This document shows, piece by piece, positions 37,527-46,159 of a stretch of 64,000 nt of DNA. Numbering within the stretch: the first letter of the stretch is position 1; the number at the start of each line of letters is the position of its first letter. A program made the translations under genes and the position numbers. Below the pieces are notes generated by a model. That model had not been told where the DNA came from, searched no databases, and saw nothing but the letters and a program-made list of their open reading frames with translations. The stretch is from Hyphomicrobiales bacterium (GTDB taxonomy: Bacteria; Pseudomonadota; Alphaproteobacteria; Rhizobiales; Rhizobiaceae): positions 62,001 to 126,000 of the forward strand of contig UCMT01000044.1 of NCBI GenBank assembly GCA_900473795.1, in the 5' to 3' direction.

Positions 37527-38369
37527 TCAAGGATCATCAATTCGCTCGAACCCTCCACCGCAGAACTCATCGCTCAACGAAAGCGACGTATACAAGGCAC
37601 ACTGCCAGCTGTTGCGGTTCCGACGCCAGCGGCTACGGGCTTCGCGCTCCACCTCATCCTGCAGACCTTCCGGCCCGTCTGCATCGAACGTCTCCTGAAA
37701 GATTAGTTTTTTGTCCACCAACTCGACCGCGGCATTGTCGCTGTAAAGCTGTCCAAGGTTGAGCTTCCTGAAATGGCGACGTGCCCTCGTCACGACCTCG
37801 AGATCGACACCTTCCGGGTGCTGTACCGAATAGGTGACCGTGACGCCTTCCCCAATATTGAGCGAAGCCTGGATGAGAGAATGCTGGCTCCAATCGTCGA
37901 AATAGGGATGGAAGAGCCGCTGATTGGCATGCTGCGCCCGATAGGTCCCCTTCTCGTGATTGCAATCGAAGCAGCAAGGAACGAGGTTTGCGGGAAACAC
38001 GGACAGCTCAGGATAATCGTCCTTCGATAGGTAGTGATCGAGCGTCTTGACGTCACGCTGTGCACAAAGAGGGCACCGACCGTATCGAGCCAATCCCTTC
38101 AAGCGGAGATAAGTCGGTCGTTCTCCTCCCTTGACCAGCACGCGACCGTATACGCCGCTGAGCTCGGCGGCTTCGATATCAACGGGGTCGTCCGGAGCGA
38201 AGGCGTGAAGCGAATTTTGCTGAGCATGCTCGATATAGAGCGCGGCCCGCTCCTCGACCCAAGCGCGCTGGGCAAGTAACGCCGCTCTCTTTACGACCGA
38301 TTTGGTGCGAGTGGCGCAGGCGGAGAATACGACGCCAGCATCGTCCTCAGGCAATGCGATGCTCAGCAT
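37527..38369 (-). CDS. ptuB: HNH endonuclease, Septu PtuB-like
   Basis: A 280-aa protein. The HNH region has CPLC (99-102), LDHYLSK (His112), Asn in ANLVPCC and FDCNHEKG (His138) with a second Cys pair, a zinc-supported beta-beta-alpha-metal nuclease. Its start overlaps the stop of the upstream ATPase by one base (TAATG). ATPase plus HNH in this order is the layout of the Septu anti-phage system, in which PtuB cuts DNA when PtuA is triggered. Confidence 0.75.
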   Translation of the reverse strand: MLSIALPEDDAGVVFSACATRTKSVVKRAALLAQRAWVEERAALYIEHAQQNSLHAFAPDDPVDIEAAELSGVYGRVLVKGGERPTYLRLKGLARYGRCPLCAQRDVKTLDHYLSKDDYPELSVFPANLVPCCFDCNHEKGTYRAQHANQRLFHPYFDDWSQHSLIQASLNIGEGVTVTYSVQHPEGVDLEVVTRARRHFRKLNLGQLYSDNAAVELVDKKLIFQETFDADGPEGLQDEVEREARSRWRRNRNSWQCALYTSLSLSDEFCGGGFERIDDP

Positions 38370-39904
38370 TAGCGGCCCGTCCGAAGCATAGTTCTAGCCA
38401 ACGCCCTGCCTTCTGCGCCCACCTTGTTACCGAACCGATCAAGGACTTCATCAATGTTTTCGGCATCGTTGACGATCCTGGCGATCAGATTGTGGTGACC
38501 ACTTTCCGTGACTTGCACACGGAATATCTCCCGTGTGAGGGCTCCAAGGTTTTCGGCAAAGGTTTCGATTTCCGGCCGCTCGATCTGTATCTCACCTCCC
38601 GGCCGAAACATTAGGGATACGCAGTCGGCCGGAACCTCCTGTGCAACAACCGGCGAGTGGGTCGCTAAAATAGCAACGCCGTTTCGTTTGATTAGCAGGT
38701 CCGAAAGAGCGCGGACAAATGCCATGACGAGCGGCGGGTGAAGATGGGCCTCTGGTTCATCAATAAGAACAAGGGTTCGCTCGCTGACGACCTCGGCTAA
38801 CTGTGTGAGGGTCAACAAAACAATTTTGTGCCCGGAACTAGCCGTATCGAAGAGCTGTCCCGCACGATCTTCAACCTCTTCCGCCGGGAGATTTGCAAGA
38901 TCGGACAACTGCAGGGCTGCAAAAAGCGGGTCTGCCTCCAGCGTACGCATCGCTGCCTGCCACCGCGGTCTGCTTGCGCTCCTCAGGCAGCGCAAAGTGC
39001 TTCCAACGAAATCTTTCTGTAGGTCCACTTCATTTTTGTTGGCAATTGCTTGTTCCTCACCACGGCCAACGCGCTTCTTGAGGCCGACGTAAGTGTATTC
39101 GATACCGCTCTTCGTGCCGGCCTTTAGGCTTCGCAGGCGACCGGCAGACGATCGCTGGGGAGGTTCGAACTTGTCGAAGGCGCTGAACGCCACAGTCACA
39201 AGGTTTGCCAACTGATCCTTCGGCGCCACCTCGTCCTCATCTTTAAAACGAAGCCGGCCGAGACGCTTGTCGCGGCCATTGCGCAAAAGCGCGCTGATCG
39301 AAGTGAGAAGACGCGTTTTGCCAACGCCGTTACGGCCGATCACAACATGAATGTTGGATGGCGGAAGGCTATGGGGAGTGACCGAAAAGCTTATCTTTTC
39401 CGTCGAACCTGGAAACAGGTAGGTGAAATTAAAGGGGGTCAATTCCGGATTATGGTGAACTATGGAATCAAGCTTTGCAAAGCGCTTCTCACCCACGCTC
39501 CTCATCAAGGACGTTCCATAGGCTTGCTCCTCGTCAACCGCCGCACGAATCACGGCGCTCCACACGACATCACGAAGATTGTTCAGGATGGCGAAGCGAA
39601 CTTCTTCCTCTAACGCCAGCAGGTTCTCGTAATATTCTTGTCCCTGGCCAAGTGAAGCATAGTCGGGATCGAGTGTCTCAAACGCCTCATCCATCGGGGT
39701 ATAGCCGCCGGTCATGCCAGCCTGCATAATTTTCACTTCACCCACATCGAAGCGCTCACCCTCTTCATCAAAGTAGATTAGTGAGCATTTGGTCTTAAAG
39801 CCGTAATCGTCCCAATTGTCTCGAAGCAGGAACACCTCATCCTGGCCGCTGATGGTTTCGTACTTCTTTGCGCGCTCAGAATAAGGGATAACTGTAAAAC
39901 GCAT
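38369..39904 (-). CDS. ptuA: AAA ATPase, Septu PtuA-like with N-terminal extension
   Basis: A 511-aa ABC/SMC-like ATPase. Walker A is GRNGVGKT at 190-197, signature SSGHK at 357-361, Walker B VLIDEPEAHLHP at 379-390 and a D-loop/H-motif LATHSPVVAQ. It pairs with the downstream HNH gene. Unlike typical PtuA, where Walker A lies within about 40 residues of the start, roughly 185 residues precede it (including EVFLLRDNWDDYGFKT). This suggests a variant with an extra sensor or a different Septu-like family. Confidence 0.75.
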   Translation of the reverse strand: MRFTVIPYSERAKKYETISGQDEVFLLRDNWDDYGFKTKCSLIYFDEEGERFDVGEVKIMQAGMTGGYTPMDEAFETLDPDYASLGQGQEYYENLLALEEEVRFAILNNLRDVVWSAVIRAAVDEEQAYGTSLMRSVGEKRFAKLDSIVHHNPELTPFNFTYLFPGSTEKISFSVTPHSLPPSNIHVVIGRNGVGKTRLLTSISALLRNGRDKRLGRLRFKDEDEVAPKDQLANLVTVAFSAFDKFEPPQRSSAGRLRSLKAGTKSGIEYTYVGLKKRVGRGEEQAIANKNEVDLQKDFVGSTLRCLRSASRPRWQAAMRTLEADPLFAALQLSDLANLPAEEVEDRAGQLFDTASSGHKIVLLTLTQLAEVVSERTLVLIDEPEAHLHPPLVMAFVRALSDLLIKRNGVAILATHSPVVAQEVPADCVSLMFRPGGEIQIERPEIETFAENLGALTREIFRVQVTESGHHNLIARIVNDAENIDEVLDRFGNKVGAEGRALARTMLRTGR

Positions 39905-40055
39905 TAGAATTCACCGGCTTCCTGCTAATCATTATTGCCCGTAGATTGCAGCTTCTGGTGGTCCTTGACAAGATCGCTGAACTCCTGAGCATTAGCATTT
40001 TCCGTCAACGCGCCACGGTTCTAGTAGCATTAATGAATTTAAGGAGGGAGAAGTC

Positions 40056-41819
40056 TCATCCAAGGCCGGCTTCTGCGATGAAGGGTGTCGGTCTGTTTCT
40101 CCAGTGGGACTGGTCGGACGCGACGAGTAGGATGCGCTTAGCCCGGGTCAGGCCAACATAGAACAATCGCCGAGATTCGTCATACGCCTCCTGGGTCGAT
40201 GTCGAGAAATGCGGGATACTGCCATTGTTCATGCAGATCAGGGCGACACCATCGAATTCGCGTCCCTTGGAATTGTGCAGCGTTATTAGCTTGAGCGCCT
40301 GCTCAGGATTGGCGAACAGGCCCATATCGGAGATTAGCAGATTCGCGAGATCAACCTTGCTGGCCTTCATGTCAGATAGCATTTCCTCGGCGGAGCCGAT
40401 CAGCGGCTGTTTGGCGCTGCCCGGCAACCATTCCTCGTGTTCGAGATAGTTACCAGCCTCGCGGGCGATGGCGCGCAGCCAAACGACGCCGCCGGGATGC
40501 TTTTCAGCAAGTGCACGAGCGAGATAGATCAGGCCGAGTGCCACACGACGCCCTTGATAGCTGAACATGTCGTAGCGCGAGTTTCCGGTGAGATCGCCGA
40601 TGAGCCGAAACAGTGCCCGCTCGACACCCGGGAGTCCGAGGTAGTTGCCGGCTTCGGCGCAAGCTCCGAGTTGCTCGGCAAGTCCGGCAAGCAGACGCCG
40701 ACGCCTATAGGGCCGTGCCCCCGGACCAAAGACCGGCACGTCCAATTCGCGGAGGGCGCGGGCGACAGGGATGAGATGCGTCCACCATGGCGCAAGGATT
40801 GCGGCCTTGCCGAGCGGGATGCCAGCATCCTGCAGGGCGGGCAGGAAATGGTCGGTGATGGCGTCGATTGGTCGGCCGACATGGACGTAGTTCACTTGCG
40901 CCGCGAGCTGGGCCGCATCGCCCGCCGACTGCATCCCCGGGACGGTCGGGATCAGTGTTGAAGCAGTGCTGACAATTGCCGGCCCACATCGGAAGTTGCC
41001 GGTCAAGGCAGTGTCGCGGTGCGCGTTGATCTGATCGCCGAACTCCTCGGCGAGTTCGGGGCGAGCGCCGGCGAAGCGCATGATCGATTGATTCTGGTCG
41101 CCGACGAGAAAGAAGCGCGTGTAGAGGAAATGCCGGAGTGCGCCGAAGATGGCGATCTGGATGTCTGTGGTGTCCTGGAATTCGTCGATCAGCAGCCAGG
41201 CAAAGCGACTCGCGATGCCCCGTGCTACGAACGGATGCTGTTCGAGAATCTTCCATGAGTAATAGAGGATCATCGCGAAATCGAGGTATCCGTGGGCGCG
41301 GACCCGCTCCCAGTAGAGCGTGGCGGATTCCTCAGTGACAATGCCTGTCTCGATCCCTTGGCCGCAGGGGTCGCCGTTCACGTCGATGCGAAGCGATTCA
41401 TAGTCCTCGAACACCTGCCCGGCGGGCATGCGACCGAAAGCGTCCTCGACTGCCGTCACAATCAGCTCAAACTGACTGTTCTCCCGGGAGAGCACCTGAA
41501 ACGACGCCGGCACCTCGGGTAACAGCCAGCTATAGGGACGAAGAATGAATTGCAGGCAGAAAGCGTGGATCGTGGAGATTTCACAGCGGTCTGCGACCGC
41601 GTTATTGCCGTAGGTGCGCAATCTGGTCTCGATTTCGTCGACTGCAGCATTGGTGTAGGTAATACAGCCGATGAACTGTGGCGTACCGACAACCTGATCG
41701 GCCAGTGTCAGCAGCTTGGCGAGAATGACCCGTGTCTTGCCGCTTCCTGGGCACGCAGTGAGAAGCAGATCGCCGTCGTATTCGACGGCCTCGCGCTGTT
41801 CCGATGTCAGCCGGATCAT
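40056..41819 (-). CDS. gajB: UvrD-like helicase, Gabija GajB
   Basis: A 587-aa superfamily 1 helicase. Motif I CPGSGKT is at 23-29, motif II LLIDEFQDTTDIQ, motif III LVGDQNQSI, motif V LHNSKGREFDGVAL and motif VI YVGLTRAKR. The ATG at 41819 overlaps the gajA stop (ATGA), which is preferred over a GTG four codons upstream. In Gabija, GajB works with GajA to block phage; the known complex senses DNA ends/termini and nucleotide depletion. Order and overlap with the OLD-type nuclease support the call. Confidence 0.88.
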   Translation of the reverse strand: MIRLTSEQREAVEYDGDLLLTACPGSGKTRVILAKLLTLADQVVGTPQFIGCITYTNAAVDEIETRLRTYGNNAVADRCEISTIHAFCLQFILRPYSWLLPEVPASFQVLSRENSQFELIVTAVEDAFGRMPAGQVFEDYESLRIDVNGDPCGQGIETGIVTEESATLYWERVRAHGYLDFAMILYYSWKILEQHPFVARGIASRFAWLLIDEFQDTTDIQIAIFGALRHFLYTRFFLVGDQNQSIMRFAGARPELAEEFGDQINAHRDTALTGNFRCGPAIVSTASTLIPTVPGMQSAGDAAQLAAQVNYVHVGRPIDAITDHFLPALQDAGIPLGKAAILAPWWTHLIPVARALRELDVPVFGPGARPYRRRRLLAGLAEQLGACAEAGNYLGLPGVERALFRLIGDLTGNSRYDMFSYQGRRVALGLIYLARALAEKHPGGVVWLRAIAREAGNYLEHEEWLPGSAKQPLIGSAEEMLSDMKASKVDLANLLISDMGLFANPEQALKLITLHNSKGREFDGVALICMNNGSIPHFSTSTQEAYDESRRLFYVGLTRAKRILLVASDQSHWRNRPTPFIAEAGLG

Positions 41820-43621
41820 TCGGTAAGCCACTCATACGCCTCCTCGATATAGGTCGGCAGATCGGTCGCGAGGTGAGCATAGCGCGCAGCTATCTGCGCG
41901 AAACGCGCCTTACCAAAGCGTTTGGCGGTATTGAGCGTGATACGACCAAGCTCAATGCGTAGCGCTGTCTCGTCGGCGGGGCTCTGTCCCCCGAGCGCAA
42001 GCGTTGCGAACCCTTGCTCCATCTGCGCAAGGATCTGCGGCGCGCCGAGAGCGCGGACGGTCTCGATCAGCATTGGCAGGCGCCCGAGCGATACCAACTC
42101 GCGTTCGAAGGTGGTGGCGCCCTCAAAAGTGGACACAAAGTCGTTCTCCAGTGCCACCAAATCGGGCGCGTGGGTTTCCGGATCGAAGTCCTCGGCGTCG
42201 GACGGCTTCATGTCAGCATCGGCCACGATGGCGCATTTCTTCTCGAGCGATCCGGCGCGGAACAGTTTGGCATAGACGTCAAAGTGGACGCCATGAATCG
42301 CAATAACTGAGATGCCGAGCCGCTCAAGCCTCACGCCATACACTTGCTCGATCATCGCCGGGATCAGGAACATCTCGGCTGGACCTTCGACCAGCATGAC
42401 CTTGCGCGCGTAGAGCAAGGCGCTCTTGGTTGCGTCGAGGTAGCGTTCGAGATCGGCAATTTCTGGCGCAGTCAGCGCGGCATTTAGCGCGAGATTGCCG
42501 GCAGCGATGGTCGCGTCCTCGCGCTTGGTGAGAGATACAATGCTGCTCAGTGGAACCTGAGAGGTCACCTGGGTGCTGTGACTGGTCAAGATGGTCTGCA
42601 CGTTGATCGCGCGTAGTGCCGCGATCAATGAGAACTGCAATTGAGGATGAAGATGCGCTTCTGGCTCCTCGATCAGTATCAATTGGCCGGCCGAGCGGTT
42701 GAGCGCGATCCGCCGCTGCAGGTATTCCATCAGGATCGCGATATAGAGAATGTTGTTCATCCCAAGACCATTGCGGCCAGGTTCGAACGAGGTGAGCGAA
42801 AGGTCCGATAGAATGATTTTCAGGTTGCGTATGATCGCGCGGAAGGTCGCAGCGGAGAGGCCGAGAGTGGCGTCCATCTCGAACGCGGGGCCAGAGACTT
42901 CCTTGAACCGTGCGTCAATTGCCCCTGCTATTTCGGCAATAGTCGCCGAGTTCGCGATCGCCTGATTGGCCTCGTCGAGGATGGCAATTAGGGCATCCTG
43001 CTCGGCCGCATCAATCTCAAACGCCTCGATCAGACGGATGAGTGGCGACTGGCGGGGATTACGCAGGTCGCCCTCGACATCGCGGAGCGCAGGCAGATGA
43101 ACAAGAAGGTAAGATTGCAGATCTGCAAAGCGCACCGACTCGCCGATCCCGTCGTCATCCCAGGCAATCTCCGTGAGGTCGATGGCAGGGTCACCGCCAC
43201 CGCGGATTTCCCACTGATAATCTTCGAGGGTCAGCGCCCCGGGTAGGATGTCGCCACTTGCAAGCTGCTCCCGGATAGCTGGCCGCGGACGGAAGCGGTA
43301 GAATATACGCGCGCGGTCCGCAGCCGTCTTCCAGGTACTAACTAGCGCCTCTTCATTCACACGTCCCTCGAACCCAGCCAGTTCAATTCCTATCAGAACC
43401 TGGCTGGGCTGGGCGATATCGATCGCGGAGTGGATGTCCTCGCGCATCAGTGCCCGGAAACTCGACGGCAGCATATTGTCTAGACAAATTTGGATTGCGC
43501 GAAGGATCGCGGTCTTGCCAGTATTGTTTTCTCCAATGATACAGCACAAATCATCCGCGACATTCACGTCGAGTGACGCGAACGTGCGAAAATTCTGGAT
43601 CACTATTCGAGATACTCGCAT
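41816..43621 (-). CDS. gajA: OLD-family ATPase/TOPRIM nuclease, Gabija GajA
   Basis: A 601-aa protein. The N-terminal ABC-type ATPase has GENNTGKT (30-37), LILIEEPEAHLHP (315-327) and SHST, and the C-terminal TOPRIM nuclease has LVEG (Glu412) and VADAD (Asp468/Asp470). This is the class 2 OLD layout, with a UvrD-like helicase directly downstream, i.e. the Gabija system. GajA nicks DNA when nucleotides are depleted during infection. It is preceded by about 320 bp of non-coding sequence, so it likely has its own promoter. Confidence 0.9.
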   Translation of the reverse strand: MRVSRIVIQNFRTFASLDVNVADDLCCIIGENNTGKTAILRAIQICLDNMLPSSFRALMREDIHSAIDIAQPSQVLIGIELAGFEGRVNEEALVSTWKTAADRARIFYRFRPRPAIREQLASGDILPGALTLEDYQWEIRGGGDPAIDLTEIAWDDDGIGESVRFADLQSYLLVHLPALRDVEGDLRNPRQSPLIRLIEAFEIDAAEQDALIAILDEANQAIANSATIAEIAGAIDARFKEVSGPAFEMDATLGLSAATFRAIIRNLKIILSDLSLTSFEPGRNGLGMNNILYIAILMEYLQRRIALNRSAGQLILIEEPEAHLHPQLQFSLIAALRAINVQTILTSHSTQVTSQVPLSSIVSLTKREDATIAAGNLALNAALTAPEIADLERYLDATKSALLYARKVMLVEGPAEMFLIPAMIEQVYGVRLERLGISVIAIHGVHFDVYAKLFRAGSLEKKCAIVADADMKPSDAEDFDPETHAPDLVALENDFVSTFEGATTFERELVSLGRLPMLIETVRALGAPQILAQMEQGFATLALGGQSPADETALRIELGRITLNTAKRFGKARFAQIAARYAHLATDLPTYIEEAYEWLTE

Positions 43622-43939
43622 GATCCCCCGTCTGAATCTCGGCTGAACTCAACGATTTAAGGTTGCATTATGGGCACGACCAAGACAAGTGTGTTTATCA
43701 TGCTCGCACCGGCTCAGAGTTCTGAAGGCGATCCAATTTGCAACACTAAGTTTGATGCCGATCGCCGCCGAATATCGCTTTTGATCGGTAGAACGCTTGG
43801 CGACTTAACCGGCACCGCTTATCCAAGCACGAATGGGGTAGCGAAGTGGGCTCGGAAACCTCTGTTTTACGTCCTCTCGTAAGCGATGGATAGCTTCGAG
43901 GCGAATGCGGCTGGAACGCCGCGTTCGCAAGATTTCGGA
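43622..43939. other. intergenic region upstream of gajA
   Basis: 318 bp between gajA and the dGTPase gene, both on the minus strand. It should contain the gajA promoter. A 70-aa plus-strand frame at 43670-43882 has no site or family resemblance. No RNA or repeat seen. Confidence 0.4.
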
Positions 43940-45298
43940 TTATAGTTTGTCGAAGACGGACCCCATACGTGGGCTGAATAGACGGTCGTAGGTCTTCAGT
44001 AGGAAGCTGTCAGTCATACCCGCAACATGATCGCAAATTACCCGGGCACCGTCTTCTGCCCTAACAAAATCGCTATATGCATCAACTGGCAAAAAAGCCC
44101 TCGGGTCAGATGCGAACGCTTCGAAAACAGATACGACCATTTTCTGCCCCTTGAACTCTAGATGTTGAACCTCAGCACTCCTGATCACTTTGGTAACGAT
44201 AAGCGCCTGGAGCGCATCCAGGAAAATGCGTTGCGGAGCGTGCAGTTTTGCGCGGTACCTGATCAACGGTTCTTTGAAATCTTCAAGCTCAGTAATTTCG
44301 ATATGCGTGACGAAATGATGAACGAGCCGGCCGATGCAGTGCTTCCGCTCTTTCCCGAGACCGAACAGAGCTCTCACGACGGACTCGTAGACGTCATTAG
44401 AGTTAGCGAGCGAGTACTTCTCATTCAACGAGTTCAAGAATGGCGCGCACGCGCTTTCGTTAACAGCTTCCCGAAAATCGCGTTCAGACACCAAACCCAT
44501 TGCTATCGCGTCTTCCAAATCGTGCACGCCATAGGCAATGTCGTCGGCCACATCCATAATGCTGCAATCCAATGACTTATGAAGTGGTTTCCGATGCTTG
44601 GCCTTTCCTTTTGCATCAACAAGCTCGGGATCAACACTGATGAATAGATCCCGGTCCTCGTCTCTAAGCGGTTCTAGGATCCAATCTACGACCTCGCGCT
44701 CGCTATCAAGATAACATTTCGGTGGTTTCGAGCTTTCTCTGTTGATTACCCTGATCGACTGGGGCGCAGCGTCAATTTCAGGCTTAATTTCTGGATTTGC
44801 AGCCTCTTTGAAGCTGACTGGATATTTCAGAATTCCCAGGAGGGCCCGCCTCGTCAGATCCGCGCCATGCTTTTCCGAAAAGTTCTCCAGTCTCGAGAGT
44901 ATGCGTAGCGTATGGCCATTCCCTTCGAAGCCGCCGTTGTTACGCATGCAAAAATTTAGCGAGACCTCACCCCCGTGACCAAATGGTGGATGACCTAAGT
45001 CGTGAGCGAAGCCGATAGCTTGGATCAGACTTGTAGGTGGCAGGAAGTCGTGCGCGTTGTGCGTCTTCGCCGCCGCCAATTGCCGTACGATACTGGCGCC
45101 GATCTGAGCTACCTCCAAGGAGTGCGTCAGGCGCGTGCGATAAAAATCACTATCGCCGAGATTTAGTGTCTGGGTCTTCCCTTGAAGCCTTCGAAACGAG
45201 CCTGAATGCACAATCCTCGCGTAGTCGACATCGAACGGTCCGCGTGCGTCTTCTGGCTGCGGTGTCCATTCGCTTTTTCTGATCTGCCAATGATCCAT
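43940..45298 (-). CDS. dGTP triphosphohydrolase-like HD protein (dGTPase)
   Basis: A 452-aa HD-superfamily protein. SFRRLQGKTQ, then RLTHSLEVAQIG and GFAHDLGHPPFGHGGE, supply the metal-binding His-Asp residues; LDCSIMDVADDIAYGVHDLED matches the family mid-region. dGTPases remove triphosphate from dGTP. Cellular homologues and anti-phage versions both exist; location inside a defence island favours the latter. The start at 45298 follows GGGAG; upstream frame lacks family similarity. Confidence 0.85.
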   Translation of the reverse strand: MDHWQIRKSEWTPQPEDARGPFDVDYARIVHSGSFRRLQGKTQTLNLGDSDFYRTRLTHSLEVAQIGASIVRQLAAAKTHNAHDFLPPTSLIQAIGFAHDLGHPPFGHGGEVSLNFCMRNNGGFEGNGHTLRILSRLENFSEKHGADLTRRALLGILKYPVSFKEAANPEIKPEIDAAPQSIRVINRESSKPPKCYLDSEREVVDWILEPLRDEDRDLFISVDPELVDAKGKAKHRKPLHKSLDCSIMDVADDIAYGVHDLEDAIAMGLVSERDFREAVNESACAPFLNSLNEKYSLANSNDVYESVVRALFGLGKERKHCIGRLVHHFVTHIEITELEDFKEPLIRYRAKLHAPQRIFLDALQALIVTKVIRSAEVQHLEFKGQKMVVSVFEAFASDPRAFLPVDAYSDFVRAEDGARVICDHVAGMTDSFLLKTYDRLFSPRMGSVFDKL

Positions 45299-45470
45299 AT
45301 ACTCCCACCCACCCCAGCTTTTAATGCAGCGACCACAATCGGAAGCATATACTTCCAACGACAGCTCGCTCAGCCAGAGACTGCGCTTTTCAATTTGCGT
45401 CAAGCCCAACAAGCTTGAAAACGCTGTAGCTGGGGAGAAAATATGTCCCGGTTTACAAATCCAAGGCTAG

Positions 45471-45499
45471 TTGACAGAATCTCGGAAATGCCCATTATA
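45471..45499 (+). promoter_or_regulatory. sigma-70-like promoter of the Xre-ImmA operon
   Basis: TTGACA at 45471-45476 and ATTATA at 45494-45499 with a 17-bp spacer, 25 bp before a TTG-start gene with TAGGAGAC site. It resembles the consensus closely. Confidence 0.65.
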
Positions 45500-45524
45500 G
45501 GGAACACAGAGATAGGAGACGGCT

Positions 45525-46133
45525 TTGACGGAACTCACCCCTTGGGACTATCATCCAGATCTCACTGAGGAGAGGCTCTGCGCCGTCGCGTCCATGATTG
45601 TTGATGGGCGACATTCGGCGCTGGAGCGTTATGACGAAGCTGCCGGTGATAATAGCTGGACCCACGGCTGCCGCGCGTTCCAATTTGGCCGTTTCCGCAT
45701 TCTCAATGCTGCAGATGGTGGAAGTTATCCTTGGCTGTCCGTAATTGACCGGACTCTTCAGTTGGTTTTCAAAATTGGGGAAGTCCCAGTCCGGATTTAT
45801 AAAGGGATGCCGGATGAACCGACATCTCGAACACTTCGACAGAGTTTTGGCGAACTCAATCAGCTGGGCCTTCTATTCCTTCGGGACGAAAAAGCACAGG
45901 ATTTGGCCTATCGGTTCGCAGTCGAAACGGACGTTGACGGCGCGGTTCTTGCTGTCAGCTTTGTCGGGTTTCACGGAGAGACTGCCGTACTGAATTGGAA
46001 TGTCCCGTTTGATAGCACCCTTGGCTTTACGGGCACAGTGGGTAGAGAAGCCTCGGAGATCGTCAAACTGGATCCGCCGTCCGTTGGTGTTCGTTCTGAC
46101 CGTAAGCGCGATGACGGTGCCACCGGCTCCTGA
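45525..46133 (+). CDS. hypothetical partner of Xre-ImmA gene
   Basis: A 202-aa protein that I do not recognise. It begins MTELTPWDYHPDLTEERLCAV from TTG, with AGGAGAC 6 nt upstream, and contains a largely beta mid-section (LQLVFKIGEVPVRIYKGMPDE). It sits 26 bp upstream of an Xre-ImmA/IrrE gene on the same strand. Proteins in this position are often toxins or targets whose activity the ImmA-type protease controls; this one could be either. Two-gene operon from a strong promoter. Confidence 0.65.
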   Translation: MTELTPWDYHPDLTEERLCAVASMIVDGRHSALERYDEAAGDNSWTHGCRAFQFGRFRILNAADGGSYPWLSVIDRTLQLVFKIGEVPVRIYKGMPDEPTSRTLRQSFGELNQLGLLFLRDEKAQDLAYRFAVETDVDGAVLAVSFVGFHGETAVLNWNVPFDSTLGFTGTVGREASEIVKLDPPSVGVRSDRKRDDGATGS

Positions 46134-46159
46134 GCCTGGTAGTCTGACGAAAGACCAAA

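Noticed and set aside
40056-43621. A housekeeping RecF/UvrD repair pair instead of Gabija
   Set aside because: The ATPase carries a C-terminal TOPRIM domain (VEG, DAD) as in OLD nucleases, which RecF lacks, and the two genes overlap by 4 bp in the Gabija order.
43670-43882. 70-aa plus-strand frame between gajA and the dGTPase gene
   Set aside because: No ribosome binding site, no family resemblance and both neighbours on the other strand.
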